The notes below the pieces were generated by a model. The model saw only the letters and a list, made by a program, of their open reading frames with translations. It ran no database searches and was not told where the DNA came from. From an uncultured Oscillospiraceae bacterium (GTDB lineage Bacteria; Bacillota; Clostridia; Oscillospirales; Oscillospiraceae), in the NCBI GenBank assembly GCA_947588955.1, contig CANPYX010000002.1:141310-205309 (forward strand): 64,000 bases of DNA, read 5' to 3'. The first letter of the stretch is position 1. Each line of letters starts with the position of its first letter. The translations under genes and the position numbers were made by a program. This document shows positions 9,055 to 16,388 of the stretch, one piece after another.

Positions 9055-9452
9055 TCTCCCTCTTCCTCCTTATTGCTCTCCTCAAGGGCATGGCGATTGA
9101 TCTCCACGCTGCTGCGCTCAAGTCCCTGCTCGTCGTCGGGCTCCCGGTTGGCAGCGGTGTATTTTCCGTTTGAAAGCTCCATAAGCATTATGAGGTGACT
9201 TGCCACGGGGCTTGTTATCCACACCAGCGCCACGATAACAAGGAGCTTTACGGTGGTGGCGTTGAAGCCGTGGTAAAAGCAGGTACCCAGGACAATGCCC
9301 AAGAGCCCCAGGGTGTCCCCCAGGGCGGCGGAGTGCATACGGTTCAACACAAATTTGAATCTGAAATTGCCCACCACGGAGCTTACGATGAAGAAAAGCC
9401 CGAAGGCGAGGCAGAGGGTGCCGAATACGAACCTTATCCAGTGCATTGTCAT
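9051..9452 (-). CDS. mnhG: MrpG/MnhG-like subunit
   Basis: This 133-residue, three-helix membrane protein of the MnhG/PhaG/MbhC family has the typical central pattern RMHSAALGDTLGLLGIVLG (family consensus RxHxxxxxxTLG) about residues 38-56. A hydrophilic tail rich in Glu and Arg follows the last helix. Its ATG overlaps the stop of mrpF (ATGA) and has GGAGG upstream. It is required for assembly or ion movement in Mrp complexes, although its exact role there is unsettled. Confidence 0.9.
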   Translation of the reverse strand: MTMHWIRFVFGTLCLAFGLFFIVSSVVGNFRFKFVLNRMHSAALGDTLGLLGIVLGTCFYHGFNATTVKLLVIVALVWITSPVASHLIMLMELSNGKYTAANREPDDEQGLERSSVEINRHALEESNKEEEGE

Positions 9453-9832
9453 GTTCCGTTCCTCCTGTGGCGGCGTTCAACGTGGGCGCTGCGGACGGCC
9501 TCGCTGTTTTCCCGGCTGCGTCTGCGGCTCTTTAGCTGGTCGGCGCGCCACTGCCTGTATACTCCTATGTCCATCTTTGTAAGCACCGCCACCGCCAAAA
9601 ACGAGAACATGGCGTAGACGATGGCGATATCCACAAGCCAGTCCTCGCGAAGCCTCAGCACAAGGCACGCGATGAGGCATATGGACTGCGTGCCGACCAT
9701 GTTAACGCCAACTATTCTGTCGGACATCCGAGGCCCCACAAAGGTGCGAAACAGCATAACAAGTGCGCAGGCGGCAAGCACCACCATAGCGCCCGTGAGT
9801 ACCCTAGGCGCCAAAGCTGTCAAGGGGTCCAT
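9449..9832 (-). CDS. mnhF: MrpF/MnhF-like subunit
   Basis: This protein of about 127 residues belongs to the MnhF/PhaF/MbhB family. It has three TM helices and the family core FVGPRMSDRIVGVNMVGT, followed by REDWLVDIAIVYAMFSFLAV. The basic C-terminal tail (about 35 residues, many Arg) is longer than usual. ATG 9832 shares its A with the TGA stop of mrpE; an in-frame start five codons upstream is less likely because this one has GGGAGG at good distance. In the MrpE-F-G order it marks the promoter-proximal end of the operon. Confidence 0.9.
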   Translation of the reverse strand: MDPLTALAPRVLTGAMVVLAACALVMLFRTFVGPRMSDRIVGVNMVGTQSICLIACLVLRLREDWLVDIAIVYAMFSFLAVAVLTKMDIGVYRQWRADQLKSRRRSRENSEAVRSAHVERRHRRNGT

Positions 9833-10293
9833 CAGCCTTCCTCCCATCTTTCAAGCTTTTCCACAAAAACGCTTTCGTCGAGTCCCTCCGCCATGCTCCT
9901 GTCCAGGCAGTGGACCAGGTATTCCCCGTCCTTGAGGCTTCCCGTTATTGTACCCGGAGTCATGGTAATGGCGTTTGCCAAAAGAACTCTGCCCGTCTCG
10001 GTCTTGACCCTCTCGGTTTTGAACCCGGCGACAACGGGGTCCGGCTCCTTATGTGAGTAGATGTATGGGAGAAGGGCGAAGGCGGAGCGGAATATCTCGC
10101 CGACGACCGTCAGAAAGAAAGCAAAGAGCTTTGGGAGCCGCTTGAAATTATACATGTCGCGCTTTGGGCTGTAGTGCATAAAGCGGCAGCAGAAAAGGTA
10201 GAGCAGAGCGGAGATCACCGCCCCGAATATCGCCACCTCCCAGTTGAGCTTGCCGTTCAAAAGGACCCAAACCGCAAAAAACAAGATAAACAT
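9832..10293 (-). CDS. mnhE: MrpE/MnhE-like subunit, first gene of the operon
   Basis: This protein of about 153 residues belongs to the MnhE/MbhA family. It has hydrophobic N-terminal helices (FILFFAVWVLLNGKLNWEVAI), a soluble C-terminal domain with LLANAITMTPGTITGSL, the strongly conserved MrpE signature, and a C-terminal HCLDR segment. ATG 10293 is chosen over an in-frame ATG 20 codons upstream because it has GGGAGG at 7 bp and lies downstream of a good promoter. It opens the ten-gene operon, as MrpE-type genes do in MBH clusters. Confidence 0.91.
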   Translation of the reverse strand: MFILFFAVWVLLNGKLNWEVAIFGAVISALLYLFCCRFMHYSPKRDMYNFKRLPKLFAFFLTVVGEIFRSAFALLPYIYSHKEPDPVVAGFKTERVKTETGRVLLANAITMTPGTITGSLKDGEYLVHCLDRSMAEGLDESVFVEKLERWEEG

Positions 10294-10321
10294 CTGTACG
10301 CCTCCCACTGTATATAGTGAT

Positions 10322-10350
10322 ATTTTAGTAAAAACCGGCGCAATTGTAAA
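10322..10350 (-). promoter_or_regulatory. Sigma-A type promoter of the Mrp/Mbh-like operon
   Basis: On the minus strand TTTACA (10350-10345) is followed by a 17-bp spacer and TAAAAT (10327-10322). The start of mnhE lies about 30 bp downstream with its ribosome site in between. Confidence 0.65.
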
Positions 10351-10415
10351 CATTCAGAATCAATGAAAATCAGGCTGAAAAAAATAAAAATTAGTGATTT
10401 TTTTAAAGTCTGTGT

Positions 10416-10421
10416 TATAAT
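10416..10421 (+). promoter_or_regulatory. -10 box upstream of the CwlD-like amidase gene
   Basis: A perfect TATAAT lies 58 bp upstream of the amidase ATG. No convincing -35 is seen at 16-18 bp. The region between this box and the operon promoter on the other strand is A/T-rich. A sporulation sigma factor would need a different -35, so control is open. Confidence 0.45.
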
Positions 10422-10478
10422 CAGTATAGAGCGCCCTTTTGACGAATACTCTGGAAACGTGAAAGGGGAGCTGAAAGC

Positions 10479-11189
10479 ATGAATAAAGCCTTTGCCATAC
10501 GCCTCGTCTGCGCCGCTGTCGCGGTTTGTCTTGTGGCGGGTGCGGCAGTGAATATTTGCCTGAGCTTGCGCCCCGGGACGGCGGCGAGGGTGCGCGTACC
10601 GGGCAGGAACATCGCGACGCTTGTCCTTGACCCCGGACACGGCGGAGCGGACGGCGGAGCCGTATCTGTCACCGGGACAAGCGAAAGTGCTATAAATATG
10701 GAGATTGCCGAAAGGTGCCGGGCGTTGGCGGGGCTATTCGGCGTCACGGCGGAGATGACAAGGGACAGCGAGGAGCTTCAATATCCCGATGACGCGTCCA
10801 CCATACGCGCAAAAAAGGTCTGGGACACAAAGCATAGGACGGAGTTCATTAATTCCACGGAAAACGCGGTGCTCATAAGTATTCACCAGAATAAATACAC
10901 CACTGCCGGACCCCACGGCTGTCAGGTATTGTACGCTCCCACCGTGGGCAGCCGGGAGCTTGCGGAGGGCCTTCAGGAGCTTTTGCGTCAGGTGGCAGGG
11001 GAGGACAAGAGGAACGCCGCGCAGATAGGGAAGGAGATCTATATAATGAACCACGTCACTTGTCCCGCGGTACTGGTGGAGTGCGGGTTCGTATCAAACG
11101 TTGTGGAAGCGAAAAGGCTTGAGGACCCAAAGTATCAGCTCAAGTTGGCAGCGATGATCGTCGGCGGATACCTTGAAGGCATAAGTTAA
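10479..11189 (+). CDS. N-acetylmuramoyl-L-alanine amidase, CwlD-like (Amidase_3)
   Basis: This 236-residue zinc amidase cleaves the bond between N-acetylmuramic acid and the peptide stem of peptidoglycan. An N-terminal membrane segment (about residues 8-30) anchors or exports it. The Amidase_3 motifs are present in order: LDPGHGGADGG (zinc His), Glu in SAINMEIAERC, zinc His in ISIHQNKY, and catalytic Glu in LVECGFVSN. The size, single catalytic domain and absence of SPOR or SH3 repeats match CwlD, which makes muramic lactam precursors in the spore cortex. RBS GGGGAG precedes the ATG. The name CwlD is likely but not proven, because vegetative Amidase_3 enzymes look alike. Confidence 0.88.
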   Translation: MNKAFAIRLVCAAVAVCLVAGAAVNICLSLRPGTAARVRVPGRNIATLVLDPGHGGADGGAVSVTGTSESAINMEIAERCRALAGLFGVTAEMTRDSEELQYPDDASTIRAKKVWDTKHRTEFINSTENAVLISIHQNKYTTAGPHGCQVLYAPTVGSRELAEGLQELLRQVAGEDKRNAAQIGKEIYIMNHVTCPAVLVECGFVSNVVEAKRLEDPKYQLKLAAMIVGGYLEGIS

Positions 11190-11274
11190 CATAATGTCGC
11201 AAATTCATATCAGGTTTACATAACATTTAAGTTTACATAATTTATAGGTTTACATAATACTAGAGTTTACATAA
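11184..11274 (+). repeat. Phased array of XerD/dif half-site-like repeats
   Basis: The 10-mer GTTTACATAA occurs exactly at 11214, 11231, 11248 and 11265, always 17 bp apart. A variant GTTAACATAA at 11185 overlaps the amidase stop codon. In the other orientation the unit is TTATGTAAAC, identical to the XerD arm of the Bacillus dif site. Each 11-bp unit is separated by 6 bp, the spacing of the dif core, but the units are direct repeats instead of inverted arms. The spacers (CATTTA, TTTATA, TACTAG) are unrelated to one another. The last copy ends 16 bp before the radA ATG. Confidence 0.8.
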
Positions 11275-11290
11275 CTGGAGGCACTAAAGA

Positions 11291-12658
11291 ATGAAGGCTA
11301 AGACCACCTATTTCTGTACCGAGTGCGGCAACGAATTTCCAAAGTGGAGCGGACAGTGCGCCGTTTGTGGGGCGTGGAACTCGCTGGTTGAGCAGGCGGT
11401 GGAAAAGAAGGACAGCCGAAAGCCCTCCGTAAGCTCCGGTAAGCTGCCAAAAAAGGTCCCTGTGACACTGAAAGAAGTGGATGTCACCGAGGAGCTGCGG
11501 TTTGATACAGGGCTCGGTGAGCTGGACAGGGTGCTCGGCGGAGGAGGCGTCAGGGGCTCGCTTGTACTTGTGGGCGGCGCGCCGGGTATAGGAAAATCCA
11601 CGCTTTTGCTTCAAATATGCCAGCATATCGGTGAAAAATACCGTATTCTATATGTGACAGGCGAGGAATCGGAGCGTCAGCTTAAAATGCGCGCGCAGAG
11701 GTTGGGTGTGAACAGCCCGAACCTACTGGTGCTGTCCGAGACCAACATCACCGATATTCTTGAGGCGGTGGACGAATCCGCGCCGGAGATACTGATAATC
11801 GACTCCATCCAGACATTGTATTCGCCTGATCTCACAAGTGCTCCCGGAAGTGTGGGGCAGGTCAAGGATTGCACCATGACGCTCATGCAGCTTGCCAAAA
11901 GCTCAGGCATTACCGTATTTGTGATAGGTCACGTCAACAAGGAGGGCGCCATCGCGGGTCCCAAGGTTTTGGAGCATATGGTGGACTGTGTACTGTATTT
12001 TGAGGGTGAACAGTCAGCCAACTACCGTATATTGCGTGCCGCGAAAAACAGATTTGGCTCAACCAATGAGATCGGCGTATTTGAGATGGCTCAGCGCGGG
12101 CTTGTGGAGGTTCCGAATCCCTCGGAGCTGCTGCTTTCCGGAAGGCCAAAAAATACGCCCGGCACGTGCGTTGCCTGTATCATGGAGGGCTCCAGACCGG
12201 TGTTGGCGGAGATTCAGGCGCTTTTGACGCCATCCAGCTTTAACGTCCCAAGGCGCACGTCAAACGGGCTTGACTACAACCGGGCGATGCTTTTGATGGC
12301 CGTTCTGGAAAAGCGCGGTGGGCTGAGGGTCGGCGGAGCCGACAGTTATGTGAACGTGATAGGCGGACTTTATATAAATGAGCCGGCGGCGGATCTGGCG
12401 GCAATGCTGGCAATGGCGTCAAGCTACCGGGACATACCGATACCTGACGATCTTGTGGCAATCGGAGAGGTCGGATTGACCGGAGAGCTGCGCCAGGTTA
12501 CACAGCTTGAACAGAGACTCTCGGAAATTGCGCGTCACGGCTTCAAAAGCGCGATCATACCGAAACAGCACAAGGGAAAGCTCGCGGCGCCCACGGGGCT
12601 CAAGCTTTGGGAGGCGGCAAGCATAAGAGACGCCATGGAGCTCATCCTGGCAAAATAG
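11291..12658 (+). CDS. radA: DNA repair protein RadA (Sms)
   Basis: This 455-residue RadA/Sms is a RecA-related, hexameric DnaB-like motor that extends recombination intermediates by branch migration. Domains in order: a C4 zinc finger (CTECG ... CAVCGAW, residues 9-30), Walker A GGAPGIGKSTLLLQI (about 97-111), Walker B IIDSIQTL, the RadA-specific KNRFGSTNEIGVFEM loop, and a Lon-like C-terminal domain from about residue 270. Its length matches the family. RBS GGAGG is at proper distance from the ATG, inside the last spacer of the repeat array. It stands between the amidase and a Xer-type recombinase gene, all on the plus strand. Confidence 0.97.
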   Translation: MKAKTTYFCTECGNEFPKWSGQCAVCGAWNSLVEQAVEKKDSRKPSVSSGKLPKKVPVTLKEVDVTEELRFDTGLGELDRVLGGGGVRGSLVLVGGAPGIGKSTLLLQICQHIGEKYRILYVTGEESERQLKMRAQRLGVNSPNLLVLSETNITDILEAVDESAPEILIIDSIQTLYSPDLTSAPGSVGQVKDCTMTLMQLAKSSGITVFVIGHVNKEGAIAGPKVLEHMVDCVLYFEGEQSANYRILRAAKNRFGSTNEIGVFEMAQRGLVEVPNPSELLLSGRPKNTPGTCVACIMEGSRPVLAEIQALLTPSSFNVPRRTSNGLDYNRAMLLMAVLEKRGGLRVGGADSYVNVIGGLYINEPAADLAAMLAMASSYRDIPIPDDLVAIGEVGLTGELRQVTQLEQRLSEIARHGFKSAIIPKQHKGKLAAPTGLKLWEAASIRDAMELILAK

Positions 12659-12760
12659 GTTCCAAAAACGAATATGGGCTTTTTTGCCCGTTTTCCCCTC
12701 CCCCACATTAAACAAAATTTTTATTTTGTTCAATTACGTATGGATTTTTCAAGAGCAGTA

Positions 12761-12769
12761 TGCTATAAT
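12761..12769 (+). promoter_or_regulatory. Extended -10 promoter of the XerC-type recombinase gene
   Basis: TGCTATAAT is a perfect -10 with the TG extension, 50 bp before the chosen ATG. No good -35 is seen, as is common for extended -10 promoters. The upstream flank is T-rich. Confidence 0.55.
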
Positions 12770-12818
12770 GCTTTTTGGGCTTTCCGCCACTTCCCCGGCT
12801 TACAAAGGAGATTTTAAA

Positions 12819-13862
12819 ATGGACTACCGTACCGAGGCGCCTGAGATCATCAGGAGCTTTCTCAATTACCACGAGAATATCGTCGGACATTCACGCAAAA
12901 CCGTGGACGAATACTATCTTGACCTACGGACCTTTTTCAGGTACATGAAGCTTGTAAAAAACGGCTTGCCCAGGGACACTCCCCTTGACAATATCTCCAT
13001 AGCCGATGTGGACCTGGAATTTGTAAAGTCGGTTAACTTATCCGACGTCTACGACTATCTGGGCTATATGTCCCGCGACCGGGTGAAAAATCGGAACGCC
13101 AATGACCCGGAGTTTGGTCTAAACTCCGCTTCCAGAGCGCGCAAGGTATCTACAATTCGCTCCTTTTATAAATATCTCACGCTGAAAACACATCAAATTG
13201 AGTCAAATCCAATACAGGACCTTGATTCGCCGAAAATTATGAAATCCCTGCCTAGGTATCTGAGTCTTTCCGAGTCCGAGCGGCTCCTGGACAGTGTTGA
13301 CGGGAAAAACAAGGAGAGAGATTACTGTATCCTGACGATTTTCCTCAACTGCGGGCTTCGTATTTCAGAGCTTGTGGGGCTCAATCTCAGCGATGTGCGC
13401 GCCGACCACCTGAGAGTGCTGGGCAAGGGCAACAAGGAGCGTGTGGTATACATCAACGACGCTGTCGCCGAGGCGATAAACGACTATCTCCAGGTGCGCA
13501 AAACCGTTGCGCCCCTAAATAAAAACGCTCTTTTCCTCTCCTCGCGCAGAGAGAGGATATCAAAGTCCACCGTCCACGCCCTGGTGAAGAAGCACCTGGG
13601 AGAGGCCGGGATCGACGAGACGAAATACTCCGCCCACAAGCTCCGCCACACGGCGGCGACGCTTATGCTCCACTCCGGCGTCGATGTCCGCACGCTCCAG
13701 GAGCTTCTGGGTCATGAGCACCTGAACACCACGGAGATCTACACCCACGTGGAAAACGAGGGCCTGCGCGAAGCCGCCATGCTCTCTCCCCTGTCCGGCC
13801 ACAAAAAGCCGTCAAAACCCGCCGCCCAGAACGATACCCTTGATGACGTTGACGAGGAATGA
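12819..13862 (+). CDS. xerC: Tyrosine recombinase, XerC/XerD family
   Basis: This site-specific recombinase of about 347 residues probably acts with XerD at dif to resolve chromosome dimers. An N-terminal SAM-like core-binding domain (about residues 5-120) leads to the catalytic domain with all active residues: Arg in CGLRISELVGL, Lys in GKGNKERVVY, HKLRHTAATL, His in LLGHEHLNTTEIY and the Tyr nucleophile in IYTHV. ATG 12819 is chosen because AAAGGAG lies 8 bp before it; the frame is open 45 codons further up, across the promoter. It is about 50 residues longer than typical XerC, owing to an insert near residues 60-105 and a Pro/Asp-rich tail. XerC versus another Xer-like enzyme cannot be settled by sequence reading. 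Confidence 0.88.
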   Translation: MDYRTEAPEIIRSFLNYHENIVGHSRKTVDEYYLDLRTFFRYMKLVKNGLPRDTPLDNISIADVDLEFVKSVNLSDVYDYLGYMSRDRVKNRNANDPEFGLNSASRARKVSTIRSFYKYLTLKTHQIESNPIQDLDSPKIMKSLPRYLSLSESERLLDSVDGKNKERDYCILTIFLNCGLRISELVGLNLSDVRADHLRVLGKGNKERVVYINDAVAEAINDYLQVRKTVAPLNKNALFLSSRRERISKSTVHALVKKHLGEAGIDETKYSAHKLRHTAATLMLHSGVDVRTLQELLGHEHLNTTEIYTHVENEGLREAAMLSPLSGHKKPSKPAAQNDTLDDVDEE

Positions 13863-13911
13863 AGGGTATGGGATACAAACGGTGAAATCACGTAATAAAA
13901 ACGGGAAAATT

Positions 13912-13953
13912 CGTCAAGTTGCCGTTGCCAACTTGACGTAATGTTGATATAAT
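13912..13953 (+). promoter_or_regulatory. nadBC promoter overlapped by an operator-like inverted repeat
   Basis: A perfect inverted repeat, CGTCAAGTTG and CAACTTGACG, with a 7-bp spacer spans 13912-13938. It covers the -35 element TTGCCA (13925-13930), which is 17 bp from TATAAT (13948-13953). A protein bound there would block RNA polymerase. NAD synthesis genes in Firmicutes are often controlled by the niacin-responsive repressor NiaR, a reasonable but untested candidate. Confidence 0.72.
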
Positions 13954-13994
13954 ACAGTTTACTATTCTTCTGCTGTACGAAAGAGGGTCATGAT

Positions 13995-15536
13995 ATGCTT
14001 CGTTATGCCATTGACGGCTCGGTGGTTGCTGAGAGGCACTCAAATTATGACGTGGTCATTGTCGGCGCGGGGATCGCGGGGCTTTATTGCGCGCTGAACC
14101 TCTCCCCTTCCCTCAAGTGCTGTGTCTTTGCCAAGGAGACCATTGACATCTCCAACTCCTGGCTCGCCCAGGGCGGAATCGCCGTTGTCACGGCGCCTGA
14201 CGACGACCCGGAGCTGCACTTCAAGGATACGATCGTTGCCGGCGCCGGGCTTTGCGACGAGGCGGCGGTACACGTGCTTGTGGACGAGGGACCGATGGAC
14301 ATACGCACGCTCATAAAAATGAACGTGCCCTTTGACCTCAACGAGTACGGCGAGCTGGACAGGACCCGTGAGGGTGGGCACCACAAGAACCGCATCCTCC
14401 ACGCCGGCGGAGACGCCACGGGACGCGAGACGGTGAAGACGCTGGCGTACATCGCCTCACAGCGGGACAATATAATCTTCCGGGACAACACCTTTTTTGT
14501 GGACATACTCACCGACGGCAAGGGCGTCGCGGGGCTCATCGTCAAAGACGACGACGGCGTTTATGAGACCGTAGCCACCCGCCACCTTGTGCTGTGTACC
14601 GGCGGCATAGGGCAGGTTTTCTCGACCAGCACAAACCCGGCTGTCGCCACGGGAGACGGTCTTGCCGCCGCCATACGCGCCGGCGCGGAGCTGCGGGGCA
14701 TGGAGTTTATCCAGTTCCACCCCACCGGTCTATGGTCGCAGGACCCGGAGGGCAGGGCGTTCCTCATCTCCGAATCAGTTCGCGGCGAGGGTGGGCTTCT
14801 CAAAAATTCCGAGGGCGTCCGCTTCATGGTGGGCAAGCACGAGCTTGCGGAGCTGGCTCCACGGGATATTGTCGCCAGGGGCATTTATAACGAGATGAGA
14901 CGTACCGGCGAGAGCCACGTCTTCATCGACATCACCTCCCAGCCCGAGGAGGAGCTGGCGCACCGCTTCCCCACCATCTACAACGAATGCCTGCGCCGGG
15001 GCATAAATATTGCCCACGATTTCATCCCCGTCTGTCCCGTTCACCACTACATGATGGGCGGCGTAAAGACGGACCTCTATGCCCGCACCTGCGTCCCCGG
15101 GCTCTACGCCTGTGGAGAGACGGCATCCACGGGCGTACACGGCGCAAACCGCCTCGCCTCCAACTCTATGCTGGAGTGCCTTGTATTCGGCCGCCGCGCG
15201 GCGGAGGACATAAACGCCACCTTCTCCCCTGCCCTTTCAAGCTCCGAGGAGCTTATGCCCGCCCTTCCCGTAAGACCTGAGCTTGACATCGACTTCATGG
15301 AGCTGCGCCACAAAATGCAGCGCATAATGAGCGAAAACTGCTTTGTTGTCCGCACAAGGGAGGGACTTGAATCGGCGCTGGCTCAAATGAAGGAGATACT
15401 CGGAGCACTTTCCGCCGGCTTCTCCGGCTCAAAGAAGTATGACGAGGACCTGAGCCTCGCCATCATATCCGTGGCAATAATCGAATCCGCCCTGGCGCGC
15501 CGTGAGAGCATCGGCGCCCACTACCGTGAAAGCTGA
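13995..15536 (+). CDS. nadB: L-aspartate oxidase
   Basis: This 513-residue flavoenzyme oxidises L-aspartate to iminoaspartate, the first step of de novo NAD synthesis. It has the FAD dinucleotide-binding fold VVIVGAGIAGLYCALNL at the N-terminus, the succinate dehydrogenase-like QFHPTGLW, the EGGLLKN segment, and HHYMMGGVKTD with the active-site His. A helical C-terminal domain covers about residues 420-513. RBS AAGAGGG precedes the ATG. nadC follows after 11 bp. The quinolinate synthase gene nadA, usually in the same operon, is not in this window. Confidence 0.95.
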   Translation: MLRYAIDGSVVAERHSNYDVVIVGAGIAGLYCALNLSPSLKCCVFAKETIDISNSWLAQGGIAVVTAPDDDPELHFKDTIVAGAGLCDEAAVHVLVDEGPMDIRTLIKMNVPFDLNEYGELDRTREGGHHKNRILHAGGDATGRETVKTLAYIASQRDNIIFRDNTFFVDILTDGKGVAGLIVKDDDGVYETVATRHLVLCTGGIGQVFSTSTNPAVATGDGLAAAIRAGAELRGMEFIQFHPTGLWSQDPEGRAFLISESVRGEGGLLKNSEGVRFMVGKHELAELAPRDIVARGIYNEMRRTGESHVFIDITSQPEEELAHRFPTIYNECLRRGINIAHDFIPVCPVHHYMMGGVKTDLYARTCVPGLYACGETASTGVHGANRLASNSMLECLVFGRRAAEDINATFSPALSSSEELMPALPVRPELDIDFMELRHKMQRIMSENCFVVRTREGLESALAQMKEILGALSAGFSGSKKYDEDLSLAIISVAIIESALARRESIGAHYRES

Positions 15537-15547
15537 GAGGAGAAAAC

Positions 15548-16381
15548 ATGGATTTCATAGGACTTGACAGGCTAATTCTTGACGCCCTTGCCGAGGACCT
15601 GGGCACCGGCGACATAACTACCCAGAGCTGTATTCCAGAGGACGCCGTATCCTCCGGAACCTTCAGAGCAAAGCAGGACGGCGTTTTCTGCGGCATGGAA
15701 GTGCTCACAAGAGTGTTCCGTCTGGTGGACGAAAAGGTCACCGTCACTCCCCTGGTAAAGGACGGGGATGAGGTGAAAAAGGGAGACGGCATCGCCGACA
15801 TAACCGGCCCCTCGCGCTCCGTGCTCTACGGTGAGCGTGTGGCGCTGAACCTGGTCCAGCACATGTCCGGCGTCGCCACAGCCACGAGACGCGCTGTGAA
15901 CGCCGTGGAGGGCACCGGGGCGATAATCGTGGACACCCGCAAGATGACGCCCGGTCTGCGCGTCCTGGAAAAGTACGCGGTGAAGGCGGGCGGCGGCAAC
16001 AACCACAGGTTCAACCTCGCCGACGGCGTTCTCATCAAGGACAACCACATCGTCGCGGCGGGCGGCATCGCTCAGGCGATCTCGGCGGTGCGTCGCAACG
16101 CTCCCCACACCCTCCGCGTGGAGATCGAGGCGGAGACGGTGGACCAGGTACGCCAATCGCTTGACGCCGGAGCGGACATTATCATGTTGGACAACATGAC
16201 CAACGAGATGATGGCGGAGTGCGTCAGGCTCATAGGCGGGCGCGCCATCACCGAGGCAAGCGGCAACATGGGCGAGCGGGACCTTCGCGCCGTCGCCGAA
16301 ACAGGCATTAACTACATCTCCATCGGCGCCCTCACACACTCCGTCACGGCACTGGACATAAGCCTCAAGTTTTCAAAATAA
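15548..16381 (+). CDS. nadC: Nicotinate-nucleotide pyrophosphorylase (carboxylating)
   Basis: This 277-residue quinolinate phosphoribosyltransferase converts quinolinate and PRPP to nicotinate mononucleotide with release of CO2. Family motifs are seen: EDLGTGDITT near the N-terminus, LNLVQHMSGVATATRR, IVDTRKMTPGLRVLEKYAVK with active-site Arg and Lys, GGGNNHRFNLADGVLIKDNH, and EIEAETVDQV. RBS AGGAG lies before the ATG, 11 bp after nadB, in the same operon. The length is standard. Confidence 0.96.
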   Translation: MDFIGLDRLILDALAEDLGTGDITTQSCIPEDAVSSGTFRAKQDGVFCGMEVLTRVFRLVDEKVTVTPLVKDGDEVKKGDGIADITGPSRSVLYGERVALNLVQHMSGVATATRRAVNAVEGTGAIIVDTRKMTPGLRVLEKYAVKAGGGNNHRFNLADGVLIKDNHIVAAGGIAQAISAVRRNAPHTLRVEIEAETVDQVRQSLDAGADIIMLDNMTNEMMAECVRLIGGRAITEASGNMGERDLRAVAETGINYISIGALTHSVTALDISLKFSK

Positions 16382-16388
16382 CGGAAAA

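Noticed and set aside
9051..10293. A plain Mrp antiporter operon (mrpABCDEFG)
   Set aside because: There is no full-length MrpA, the order begins with E-F-G, and four NuoL/M/N-type genes are present, so the simple name would be misleading.
11184..11274. CRISPR array or SOS/LexA boxes
   Set aside because: Repeats of 10-11 bp with 6-bp spacers are far too short for CRISPR, there are no cas genes, and the unit is not a GAAC-N4-GTTC type LexA palindrome.
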